From the NCBI GenBank assembly GCA_945869355.1, contig CAMBPA010000010.1, positions 1 to 12,214 on the forward strand: a stretch of 12,214 bases of DNA, given 5' to 3'. Shown here in pieces: positions 1 through 6,957 of the stretch. Both the position numbers and the translations under genes were made by a program. The number at the start of each line of letters is the position of its first letter. The first letter of the stretch is position 1. The stretch is from Bordetella parapertussis. GTDB taxonomy: Bacteria > Pseudomonadota > Gammaproteobacteria > Burkholderiales > Burkholderiaceae_B. A model generated the notes under the pieces. It was not told where the DNA came from, ran no database searches, and was given only the letters and a program-made list of their open reading frames with translations.

Positions 1-411
1 GTTGGTTGGCATCGCTTCGTGCATCGTGACTGTCATTAGCAGCAAGCATGCGAAACCGATTTGCCCGCCCTTTTTGCCAAAGACCGAGAGCATCGAATAG
101 GCGAAGCACTGGCCGATCACGACAAACCAAATCAGAAGGGGATGGTTTGACGCCAAGCTAGTCACCGCGACCGTGACAGTGCTCAGTAGGGTGCCGCCCA
201 GCATTTCGCGCAGCCGATGCTCATGAGGACCGGGTTGGTCGATGAAGGCGACGCACAGCGCACCGAAGGTTGCAATGAGGCCTGCCCCATACCATCCAAA
301 GATTCCTCCCAGAATGGTGATGGGCAGCAAAATGCCCGCAGCCCGACGCACACCGCTATACAAGTGATGGCTAAATAAAAAGCGCTGGAGTTGGCTGACT
401 GCGTCGTTCAT
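1..411 (-). CDS. FUSC-family inner-membrane protein, N-terminal part (cut by window edge)
   Basis: The reading frame is open from an ATG at 411 to the window edge and gives 137 residues; the C-terminus lies outside. After a short basic N-terminus (RFLFSHHLYSGVRRA, residues 10-24) come about five hydrophobic segments, near residues 25-40, 43-57, 72-87, 91-109 and 118-130. A conserved-looking loop IDQPGPHEHRLREML (57-71) lies between them. This layout, with short paired helices and the GxxATFGALC..IDQPGPH region, matches the N-terminal membrane half of the FUSC/YccS/aromatic-acid exporter-like family as I remember it. Those proteins usually have a second membrane half and a cytoplasmic domain, so most of the gene is probably missing here. 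Substrate unknown. No good Shine-Dalgarno precedes the ATG, but it is the natural start and no in-frame start is evident in the bases just upstream. Transcribed divergently from ilvI. Confidence 0.75.
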   Translation of the reverse strand, partial: MNDAVSQLQRFLFSHHLYSGVRRAAGILLPITILGGIFGWYGAGLIATFGALCVAFIDQPGPHEHRLREMLGGTLLSTVTVAVTSLASNHPLLIWFVVIGQCFAYSMLSVFGKKGGQIGFACLLLMTVTMHEAMPTN

Positions 412-497
412 TGGGTGTTGAAAGGGGTCAGGGATGGGCCAAACGCACACCCACGTAGGGTTTTGTGTGCAGCGCAGCAATTTATTCAATAATCTAG

Positions 498-519
498 CAC
501 CGTCTAGGCGTTTACGGTG
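498..519. repeat. Inverted repeat CACCGT-N10-ACGGTG
   Basis: Perfect 6-bp arms (498-503 and 514-519) are separated by 10 bases and flanked outside by CTAG at 494-497 and 526-529. It sits 87 bases upstream of the FUSC start and far upstream of ilvI. It could be a regulator-binding site or a small hairpin; nothing further can be said. Confidence 0.35.
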
Positions 520-762
520 AAAAAGCTAGGGGCGACAGGCACATTTTGACCGAAATGCTCTGGGAGCCAACGATTTCGTAGATAACGCCGATTTGCGCTG
601 CGCCGCACAACACGGTAAAGTTTCAGGTTCGTGCCAGAAAACCAACCGTTTTTTTGTGCGATGGCTTTTAAAGTTTGGGTCACCACCCGACCATCTTTGC
701 CATTTAACTTTTGCTGCTGCCCCTGCCACAAGCATCGGTCAGCGCTTCCGTTTCGATCCAGT

Positions 763-779
763 GCACCCCTGTTGGGTGC
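763..779 (+). promoter_or_regulatory. Hairpin in the probable ilvI leader
   Basis: GCACCC (763-768) pairs with GGGTGC (774-779) around the 5-base loop CTGTT. A weaker stem, TGCC-GGGTT-GGCA at 804-816, follows, and CCGGGT recurs at 807-812 and 823-828, so alternative pairings are possible. There is no U-tract. It lies about 170 bases before the ilvI start. A regulatory role is inferred only from position. Confidence 0.3.
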
Positions 780-949
780 GTGCATAGCCGAATGGCGAAT
801 GCGTGCCGGGTTGGCAAGGTGTCCGGGTGGCCAGGCTCCGTGAGTCTGAAAACGTCGGGTCATGTTGCAACACCTGTCGCGGTTCAGCGTTTCTCTTTTT
901 CCGAGGATGCAGTCATATGGGCGATGCCGGTAATGAAAGGAATGACTTT

Positions 950-2668
950 ATGGAACTCAATGGCGCAGACATCGTCGTGCGTTGCTTGGCTGACGAAGGC
1001 GTAGAACACGTTTTTGGCTATCCCGGTGGCGCTGTCTTATACATTTACGACGCAATTTATAAACAAGATAAGTTCAAACATATTCTGGTGCGACACGAGC
1101 AAGCAGCCGTGCACGCGGCAGATGCCTATGCGCGTTCGTCTGACAAGGTCGGCGTTTGCTTAGTCACAAGCGGTCCGGGCGTGACCAATGCCGTCACAGG
1201 TATTGCGACAGCCTATATGGACTCGATCCCGATGGTGGTCATTAGCGGGCAGGTTCCGACCCACGCGATCGGTGAAGATGCATTCCAAGAATGCGACACA
1301 GTGGGTATTACCCGCCCCTGCGTGAAACATAATTTTTTAGTGCGCGATATAAAAGACTTGGCTGACACGCTGCACAAAGCGTTTTACCTCGCGCGTACCG
1401 GACGACCTGGCCCCGTGCTGGTTGATATCCCCAAAGACATTACAGCGGCGCGCTACAAGTATTCACCAGCCAAGGGTGAGCCCGTGATGCGTTCCTACAC
1501 GCCTGTCGTGAAAGGACATCAGGGACAAATCAAAAAGGCAGTGCAGATGCTTCTGCAAGCCGAACGCCCGATGATTTATTCGGGTGGCGGCGTGATCTTG
1601 TCCGACGCGGCGCCTGAGCTGCAACAATTCGTCAAGATGATCGGTGCTCCCTGCACGAACACGTTGATGGGCTTGGGTGCGTATCCTTCAACCGATAAGC
1701 AATTCGTCGGGATGCCTGGTATGCATGGTACCTACGAAGCAAACATGGCAATGCAGCACTGCGATGTCTTGATCGCAGTCGGCGCGCGTTTCGATGACCG
1801 TGTGATTGGTAACCCCAAGCACTTTGCACAGAATCTACGCAAGATTGTTCATATCGATATCGATCCCTCTTCGATTTCTAAGCGCGTGAAGGTCGACGTG
1901 CCAATCGTAGGGAACGTTAAAGACGTATTGATTGACTTGATGGAGCAGTATCAAGCTGCAGCCGCAGAGACCAAGCCTAATAAAGACGCCTTAGCCAAAT
2001 GGTGGCAGCAGGTTCAAATCTGGCGCGGTAAAGAGTGCATGAAGTTCGCCGATTCGGCGGAGCTGATCAAGCCTCAGGCGGTCGTACAAAAGCTCTGGGA
2101 AGTGACCGCGGGTGACGCGTACATTACGTCTGATGTCGGTCAGCATCAAATGTGGGCTGCGCAGTACTATGGGTTTGATAAGCCACGCCGATGGATTAAC
2201 TCAGGTGGCTTAGGCACGATGGGTGTTGGTTTGCCCTACGCCATGGGCGTTCAGATGGCTCACCCCGATGCAACGGTTGCGTGCATTACGGGCGAAGGTT
2301 CAATCCAGATGAACATTCAAGAGCTCTCCACCTGTCGTCAGTATCACCTCACACCGAAGATCGTGTGTCTGAACAACCGATACCTGGGCATGGTGCGTCA
2401 ATGGCAGCAAATCGACTATTCCTCGCGCTACGCCGAGTCGTACATGGATGCCTTGCCTGACTTCGTCAAGCTGGCCGAAGCGTATGGCCACGTGGGTATG
2501 CGCATCGACAAGCCCTCTGACGTCGATGGCGCGTTGCGCGAAGCGTTCAAGTTGAAAGATCGTTTGGTTTTCATGGACTTCATTACGGATCAAAGCGAAA
2601 ACGTCTGGCCAATGGTCAAGGCGGGTAAGGGCTTGACCGAAATGTTGCTCGGCTCTGAAGATCTATAA
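950..2668 (+). CDS. ilvI: Acetolactate synthase large (catalytic) subunit
   Basis: This ThDP-dependent enzyme condenses two pyruvates, or pyruvate with 2-ketobutyrate, to the acetohydroxy acids that start valine/leucine and isoleucine synthesis. The protein is 572 residues, normal for the family. Visible features: the N-terminal ThDP domain with the activating glutamate E50 in RHEQAAVHAADAYAR; the SGPGVTNAVTGIATAYMDS segment; the central FAD-type domain; and the C-terminal ThDP/Mg motif G448-E449-G450-S followed 24 residues later by N475-N476. The motif is GEG rather than GDG. I chose ATG 950 because AAAGGA (936-941) sits 8 bases upstream and MELNGADIVVRCL matches the usual N-terminus. An in-frame ATG at 917 would add 11 residues but has no ribosome site. 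ilvH follows after 10 bases, so the two subunits are co-expressed. The symbol ilvB is used for the same gene in some genomes. Confidence 0.97.
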   Translation: MELNGADIVVRCLADEGVEHVFGYPGGAVLYIYDAIYKQDKFKHILVRHEQAAVHAADAYARSSDKVGVCLVTSGPGVTNAVTGIATAYMDSIPMVVISGQVPTHAIGEDAFQECDTVGITRPCVKHNFLVRDIKDLADTLHKAFYLARTGRPGPVLVDIPKDITAARYKYSPAKGEPVMRSYTPVVKGHQGQIKKAVQMLLQAERPMIYSGGGVILSDAAPELQQFVKMIGAPCTNTLMGLGAYPSTDKQFVGMPGMHGTYEANMAMQHCDVLIAVGARFDDRVIGNPKHFAQNLRKIVHIDIDPSSISKRVKVDVPIVGNVKDVLIDLMEQYQAAAAETKPNKDALAKWWQQVQIWRGKECMKFADSAELIKPQAVVQKLWEVTAGDAYITSDVGQHQMWAAQYYGFDKPRRWINSGGLGTMGVGLPYAMGVQMAHPDATVACITGEGSIQMNIQELSTCRQYHLTPKIVCLNNRYLGMVRQWQQIDYSSRYAESYMDALPDFVKLAEAYGHVGMRIDKPSDVDGALREAFKLKDRLVFMDFITDQSENVWPMVKAGKGLTEMLLGSEDL

Positions 2669-2678
2669 GGAGACCTCC

Positions 2679-3170
2679 ATGAAACACGTCATTTCTGTTC
2701 TGATGGAAAACGCTCCTGGCGCGCTCTCGCGTGTGGTGGGTTTATTTTCTGCTCGTGGTTATAACATTGAAACCCTGACGGTTGCGCCCACTGAAGACAC
2801 CACCTTGTCGCGCTTGACCCTTGTCACGATGGGGTCCGATGATGTGATCGAGCAAATCACTAAACACTTGAATCGTTTGGTTGATGTGATCAAAGTGGTT
2901 GACCTGACGGAAGGCCCTCACATTGAGCGCGAACTGATGTTGATTAAAGTGCGCGCCGTGGGTAAAGAGCGCGAAGAGATGAAGCGTATGGCGGACATTT
3001 TCCGTGGACGCATCATCGACGTAACAGATAAGGCCTACACCATCGAACTCACGGGAAACCAAGAGAAAGTGCAGGCTTTTATTGATGCGCTGGATCGTAG
3101 CGCCATACTCGAGACCGTTCGTACAGGCGTCTCAGGGATTGGCCGCGGTGAACGCATTCTTAAACTTTGA
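2679..3170 (+). CDS. ilvH: Acetolactate synthase small (regulatory) subunit
   Basis: This subunit binds the catalytic subunit, raises its activity and carries the valine feedback site. The protein is 163 residues, the same size as enterobacterial IlvH. Residues 2 to about 77 form an N-terminal ACT domain (ISVLMENAPGALSRVVGLFS), and residues from about 84 onward form the C-terminal ACT-like domain (ERELMLIKVRAV, then FRGRIIDVT). Positions known from E. coli IlvH to form the valine site are kept: N11, G14 and N29. Valine inhibition is therefore expected, by inference. The ribosome site AAGGAG (2667-2672) overlaps the ilvI stop codon and lies 6 bases before the ATG, which implies tight translational linkage. 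Confidence 0.97.
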   Translation: MKHVISVLMENAPGALSRVVGLFSARGYNIETLTVAPTEDTTLSRLTLVTMGSDDVIEQITKHLNRLVDVIKVVDLTEGPHIERELMLIKVRAVGKEREEMKRMADIFRGRIIDVTDKAYTIELTGNQEKVQAFIDALDRSAILETVRTGVSGIGRGERILKL

Positions 3171-3184
3171 TCGGCGTTGGTCGG

Positions 3185-3213
3185 TTGATTTGATTCAAAC
3201 CAATAGCTTTAAG
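3185..3213 (+). promoter_or_regulatory. Weak candidate promoter for ilvC
   Basis: TTGATT (3185-3190) and TTTAAG (3208-3213) are 17 bases apart in the 81-base ilvH-ilvC gap. Each matches 4 of 6 consensus positions. The gap has no terminator, so ilvC is probably also transcribed from the ilvI promoter. An extra internal promoter would fit the separate expression of ilvC seen in other bacteria, but this is a guess from two short boxes. Confidence 0.25.
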
Positions 3214-3233
3214 CATTACTGTATTCAACTTAA

Positions 3234-4268
<1,035 letters not shown>

Positions 4269-4339
4269 TTCTGGGCTATCTCAGGTGTTTTGTGCCGTTT
4301 TGGCGACACAAAGCCCTGACCTAGTTTGCCTGGCCTTCG

Positions 4340-4368
4340 AAAACACGCCCTTCGGGGCGTGTTTTTTT
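4340..4368 (+). terminator. Intrinsic terminator after ilvC, UUCG tetraloop
   Basis: An uninterrupted 11-bp stem (4340-4350 with 4355-4365) closes a TTCG loop (4351-4354), and the T-run extends to 4368. CACGCCC/GGGCGTG is the GC-rich core. This is a textbook Rho-independent terminator. It lies 72 bases past the ilvC stop and only 20 bases before the psd start, so it separates the ilv genes from the phospholipid genes. Confidence 0.93.
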
Positions 4369-4388
4369 GGGTTAACCTTTCGCCTACG

Positions 4389-5039
4389 ATGAATACACCA
4401 CATTATCCCCACCCTATTATTGCCCGCGAGGGTTGGCCTTTTCTCGCGGGCTCCGTTGCGATCGCCTTGCTAGTGACGTTTCTGTCTCCAGCTTGGTCCA
4501 TTCTGTTTTGGGTGATCGCCGTTTTTGTCTTGCAATTTTTCCGTGATCCCCCGCGTGCTGGTTCAACCGAGAGTAATGCTGTGTTGTCTCCCGCAGACGG
4601 GCGCATCGTTGTGGTTGAGCAAACGCTTGATCCCTATGGTCAGCGCGAGGCGCTCAAGATCAGTGTGTTCATGAACGTGTTTAATGTGCACAGCAACCGC
4701 AGCCCTGTCGACGGCGAGGTGTTGAGTACTGAATATTTTGCAGGTAAATTTTTCAATGCAGCGCTTGACAAGGCGTCGCTTGAAAACGAGCGTAATGCCA
4801 TGGTCCTGCGCACGAATGCCGGGCATATCGTGACGGCGGTGCAGGTTGCCGGCTTGGTTGCGAAACGCATACTTTGCTATGCCAAGGCTGGGGATACCGT
4901 CGCGCGTGGTCAGCGTTATGGCTTTATCCGGTTTGGCTCGAGGGTCGATGTCTATCTGCCAATTGGGTCACGACCGCGTGTCGCGATCGGCGATAAAGTC
5001 AGTGCAACGAGCACAGTGCTTGCCGATTTACCCTCTTAA
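4389..5039 (+). CDS. psd: Phosphatidylserine decarboxylase proenzyme
   Basis: This enzyme decarboxylates phosphatidylserine to phosphatidylethanolamine at the inner membrane. The product is 216 residues, matching the short Psd subtype rather than the longer enterobacterial form. Residues 17-51 make two close membrane segments. SPADGRIV (D70) and [14 protein letters not shown] (H101) are the conserved core. [10 protein letters not shown] holds the self-cleavage bond G183-S184; S184 would become the pyruvoyl group at the start of the alpha chain. ATG 4389 is chosen because [18 protein letters not shown] is the expected N-terminus and the longer frame, from a TTG at 4326, runs through the terminator. 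No Shine-Dalgarno is visible in the 20 bases upstream. pssA follows after 17 bases. Confidence 0.93.
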   Translation: MNTPHYPHPIIAREGWPFLAGSVAIALLVTFLSPAWSILFWVIAVFVLQFFRDPPRAGSTESNAVLSPADGRIVVVEQTLDPYGQREALKISVFMNVFNVHSNRSPVDGEVLSTEYFAGKFFNAALDKASLENERNAMVLRTNAGHIVTAVQVAGLVAKRILCYAKAGDTVARGQRYGFIRFGSRVDVYLPIGSRPRVAIGDKVSATSTVLADLPS

Positions 5040-5056
5040 ACTTCTGAGACGCCTCC

Positions 5057-5824
5057 ATGGCTAATAATCCAATGCGCGACCCCGAGCAACGCCATCGCGG
5101 TATTTATCTGCTTCCCAATGCCTTCACGACTGCGGCGTTGTTTGCAGGTTTTTATGCGGTGGTGCAGGCGATGAATGGGCGCTTTGAGATGGCCGCCATC
5201 GCAATTTTTTGTGCCTTGGTGCTGGATGGGATGGATGGCCGCGTCGCCCGCTTGACCAACACCACGTCGGCGTTTGGTGAGCAATACGACTCCTTGTCAG
5301 ACATGACGTCTTTTGGCGTCGCGCCCGCGTTGGTGATGTATGAGTGGATGTTGCATGACCTCGGGCGCTGGGGCTGGCTTGCGGCGTTCGTGTATGTGGC
5401 TTGCGCGGCGCTTCGGCTTGCACGCTTCAATACTAATATCGCAGTGGTAGACAAGCGTTTCTTTCAAGGTCTTCCCAGTCCGGCCGCCGGGGCATTGATC
5501 GCCGGTTTTGTGTGGCTCGTTGTGGATAACCGTTTGCAGGTCCCTCGTGAATTTCTAGCGTGGACCTCTTTTGTGGTGACGCTGTATTGCGGCATTGCGA
5601 TGGTGACTAATTTGCCGTTTTATAGCGGTAAGTCGTTTGCGTTGGGTCGTAGCGTGCCGTTTTGGGTCATTTTGGTCTTCGTCGCTGGTTTTGTATTTAT
5701 TTCGAGCGACCCTCCTGTTGTGCTGTTTGCGTTATTCGTGATTTATGGTTTGTCGGGTTGGGGTGTTTGGTTGTGGCGTTGGCGTCGTCAAGGTCAGTTG
5801 TCCGCGACGCGTCAACAGCGATAA
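5057..5824 (+). CDS. pssA: CDP-diacylglycerol-serine O-phosphatidyltransferase (type II)
   Basis: This enzyme makes phosphatidylserine from CDP-diacylglycerol and serine, the substrate for the adjacent Psd. The protein is 255 residues. The CDP-alcohol phosphotransferase motif DGxxAR(x8)G(x3)D(x3)D is complete: D60-G61, A64-R65, G74, D78 and D82. Most of the rest is hydrophobic, with roughly seven to eight membrane segments, beginning near LLPNAFTTAALFAGFYAVV. The C-terminus is basic (RWRRQGQ). The upstream ribosome site is weak (GAG at 5045-5047). With psd it forms a two-gene unit for phosphatidylethanolamine synthesis. In many Burkholderiales leuA follows pssA on the same strand; here a convergent gene follows instead. 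Confidence 0.95.
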   Translation: MANNPMRDPEQRHRGIYLLPNAFTTAALFAGFYAVVQAMNGRFEMAAIAIFCALVLDGMDGRVARLTNTTSAFGEQYDSLSDMTSFGVAPALVMYEWMLHDLGRWGWLAAFVYVACAALRLARFNTNIAVVDKRFFQGLPSPAAGALIAGFVWLVVDNRLQVPREFLAWTSFVVTLYCGIAMVTNLPFYSGKSFALGRSVPFWVILVFVAGFVFISSDPPVVLFALFVIYGLSGWGVWLWRWRRQGQLSATRQQR

Positions 5825-5848
5825 AAAAAGCCGGCTCAGGCCGGCTTT
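5823..5848. terminator. Shared hairpin terminator between convergent pssA and lipoprotein gene
   Basis: AAAGCCGGC (5827-5835) and GCCGGCTTT (5840-5848) form a perfect 9-bp stem around the loop TCAG. On the minus strand the stem is followed by a run of seven T (the complement of 5823-5829), so it is a strong terminator for the lipoprotein gene. On the plus strand the T-run is only three long before GAC, so termination of pssA is weaker. The stem begins 2 bases after the pssA stop. Confidence 0.85.
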
Positions 5849-5867
5849 GACTTTACTGGCTTTAGCT

Positions 5868-6362
5868 TTAAATGGCACCAAAGGGGTTATCACCTAGACT
5901 CGCTGGGTCGGGTGCAGGATGGAACCTCGTGACGCGATCGCCTTTTGGACCCATGTAAACATACATCATCGCAGGCCAAACGTCGTATTGTTTGTAGCGG
6001 TAGGCCCAGACAATTTCATTGCCCTTCGCGATGCCGTACATGTTGGCGGGGGGGCCAAATTGACATTCGACCTGTTTGGCTGTCCAGCCGATGGTCAGGA
6101 TCTCAAACTGTGGATCGGTCAGGATTTGCTCAATCTTGATGATTTTGCCGTCTTTTGTGGTGTTTGTACCCCAGGCAAACTGGCCGTATGGTTGACCTGT
6201 CCAAACCAGACGCTCGGTGCCGTCCATGCTCTTGCAGGTGCTGTCTGGCTTGCCGTGCACCTTGATCACGTCGGCGACGGGTGTGCCAGGGGCGACCGAG
6301 CCGATGGTGTTGCACCCACTGACCAGGGCAGCACAGACTAACAGACTAAGTTTTATCGTCAT
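5868..6362 (-). CDS. Predicted outer-membrane lipoprotein with two BamE/SmpA-like repeats
   Basis: The protein is 164 residues from ATG 6362. MTIKLSLLVCAALVSGC is a typical lipoprotein signal peptide with lipobox LVSGC; C17 would be lipidated. N18 is not an inner-membrane retention signal, so outer-membrane sorting is expected. The mature part shows an internal repeat: residues 26-54 (GTPVADVIKVHGKP to LVW) align with 92-119 (GWTAKQVECQFGPP to IVW), sharing G, V, GxP, GxE and VW. The pattern GxxxxxVxxxxGxP resembles BamE/SmpA-like small lipoproteins. That family link and any role at the envelope are inference. Start choice: GGAG lies only 2 bases upstream of ATG 6362. An in-frame ATG at 6425, with AAGG 8 bases ahead, would add 21 residues and give an unusually long signal N-region. 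Divergent from rpsO, convergent with pssA. Confidence 0.72.
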   Translation of the reverse strand: MTIKLSLLVCAALVSGCNTIGSVAPGTPVADVIKVHGKPDSTCKSMDGTERLVWTGQPYGQFAWGTNTTKDGKIIKIEQILTDPQFEILTIGWTAKQVECQFGPPANMYGIAKGNEIVWAYRYKQYDVWPAMMYVYMGPKGDRVTRFHPAPDPASLGDNPFGAI

Positions 6363-6447
6363 TTCTCCGAAGGGCTTACGTGAATCAAACTGACGCGCAT
6401 TAAAAATACGACTTAGTGCCGACATATGCTTAGCCTTAAAGGTAGGG

Positions 6448-6477
6448 TTCATTGTCATTTTAGCCAATCAGTTATAA
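6448..6477 (+). promoter_or_regulatory. Candidate rpsO promoter
   Basis: A perfect TATAAT (6472-6477) lies 111 bases before the rpsO start. The best-spaced -35 is TTCATT (6448-6453, 18-base spacer). TTGTCA at 6452-6457 is a better box but leaves only 14 bases. The -10 is convincing and the -35 is not. On the minus strand the same bases read TATAAC and could serve the divergent lipoprotein gene. Confidence 0.5.
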
Positions 6478-6486
6478 TCATGTCGC

Positions 6487-6512
6487 TGTACTTGAAAAAT
6501 GTACTTAAAAAA
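6487..6512. repeat. Tandem 13-base repeat in the rpsO leader
   Basis: TGTACTTGAAAAA (6487-6499) is followed at once by TGTACTTAAAAAA (6500-6512), 12 of 13 identical. TACTT (6502-6506) can also pair with AAGTA (6512-6516). The repeat lies just downstream of the TATAAT box, in the likely 5' UTR. Its role is unknown; it could be a small replication slip. Confidence 0.5.
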
Positions 6513-6543
6513 AGTATGGTTTTAAAGCTCTTTAATCCCTTCA

Positions 6544-6567
6544 CGTCTGGGCGCCTCGGCCCTGACG
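6544..6567 (+). promoter_or_regulatory. Leader hairpin upstream of rpsO (possible S15 autoregulatory site)
   Basis: CGTC-T-GGGC (6544-6552) pairs with GCCC-T-GACG (6559-6567) around the loop GCCTCG: two 4-bp stems with one T-T mismatch. It ends 10 bases before the ribosome site GAGG (6578-6581). In several bacteria S15 represses its own mRNA by binding a leader structure. Position and structure allow that here, but I cannot show S15 binding. Confidence 0.4.
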
Positions 6568-6588
6568 CTTGTAATCTGAGGTCATAAA

Positions 6589-6858
6589 ATGTCCGTAGCT
6601 GATATTAAAAAATCCGACATCGTTGCGCAGTTTCAGCGCGCTCAGGGCGATACCGGTTCACCCGAAGTTCAAGTGGCTTTACTGACCGCTCGTATTAATG
6701 AGCTAACAGACCACTTCAAAACTCACCTGAAAGACCACCACTCACGTCGCGGCCTGCTTCGCATGGTTAGCCGTCGCCGTAAGTTGCTCGATTATCTCAA
6801 GGGCCGCAACCCTGATTCTTATCGTGCACTGATCGAAAAACTCGGTCTGCGCAAGTGA
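6589..6858 (+). CDS. rpsO: 30S ribosomal protein S15
   Basis: S15 is a primary 16S rRNA-binding protein of the small subunit platform and helps form bridge B4. The 89-residue protein has the standard length. The family signature spans residues 40-70: L39-T-D-H-F around H42, then [20 protein letters not shown] with D49, H50 and S52, the residues that contact the rRNA three-way junction. [14 protein letters not shown] (20-33) is the conserved second-helix region. The ribosome site GAGG lies 7 bases before ATG 6589. It is followed by a hairpin and then pnp, the conserved bacterial order, so the two are probably partly co-transcribed. Confidence 0.98.
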   Translation: MSVADIKKSDIVAQFQRAQGDTGSPEVQVALLTARINELTDHFKTHLKDHHSRRGLLRMVSRRRKLLDYLKGRNPDSYRALIEKLGLRK

Positions 6859-6869
6859 TCGGAATCTGT

Positions 6870-6883
6870 GGGGCAGTCTCCCC
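6870..6883 (+). other. Small hairpin just after rpsO
   Basis: GGGG (6870-6873) pairs with CCCC (6880-6883) around CAGTCT. It has no U-tract and lies 12 bases past the rpsO stop. It may protect the rpsO mRNA 3' end; function unproven. Confidence 0.35.
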
Positions 6884-6890
6884 GTGAATC

Positions 6891-6935
6891 AACCGTGGTC
6901 GATGCGGCACTCGTGCTGCGACGCCCACGGTTTTT
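6891..6935 (+). terminator. Long rpsO-pnp intercistronic hairpin (partial terminator / possible RNase III site)
   Basis: The outer 8-bp stem 6891-6898/6925-6932, an inner CG/CG step (6900-6901/6922-6923) and a 7-bp stem including two G-U pairs (6903-6909/6914-6920) stack around the loop CTCG, with two mismatches. T6931-T6935 form a short U-tract. In E. coli the rpsO-pnp gap holds a leaky terminator, and the pnp leader holds an RNase III-cleaved stem that allows PNPase to repress itself. This one hairpin could serve either role; that is inference. It ends 22 bases before the pnp start. Confidence 0.75.
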
Positions 6936-6957
6936 CATTTGTAAGGAATAAATAGTC

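Larger units (their letters stand above)
412..949. other. Long gene-free stretch between FUSC gene and ilvI; probable ilvI leader
   Basis: No protein-coding frame here looks real. The overlapping short frames on both strands are rich in Arg, Trp, Cys and Pro and resemble no family. The stretch must hold the divergent promoters for the FUSC gene and ilvI, but I see no convincing sigma-70 pair; TTGACC at 546-551 has no good -10 at the right distance. Several small inverted repeats occur: CACCGT/ACGGTG (498-503/514-519), GCACCC/GGGTGC (763-768/774-779) and TGCC/GGCA (804-807/813-816). None is followed by a U-tract, so these are not intrinsic terminators. No leader peptide rich in Ile, Val or Leu is visible, so classical attenuation is not supported. 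A structured cis-regulatory RNA is possible but unproven. Confidence 0.5.

Noticed and set aside
593..787. Possible leader peptide upstream of ilvI
   Set aside because: No cluster of Ile, Val or Leu codons, no ribosome site, and no following terminator hairpin with a U-tract, so attenuation is not supported.
504..863. Open frame of 119 codons on the minus strand opposite the ilvI leader
   Set aside because: Rich in Arg, Trp and Asn with no family resemblance, no clear ribosome site, and overlapping other equally long frames. It looks like chance openness, though a lineage-specific protein cannot be fully excluded.
803..949. Upstream extension of ilvI by 49 residues
   Set aside because: The extension reads as non-homologous, Arg/Cys-rich sequence. 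The AAAGGA ribosome site and the family N-terminus fix the start at 950.
3191..3201. Short palindrome in the ilvH-ilvC gap as an operator
   Set aside because: Arms of only 5 bases around one central base; too short to claim a regulator site without comparative data.
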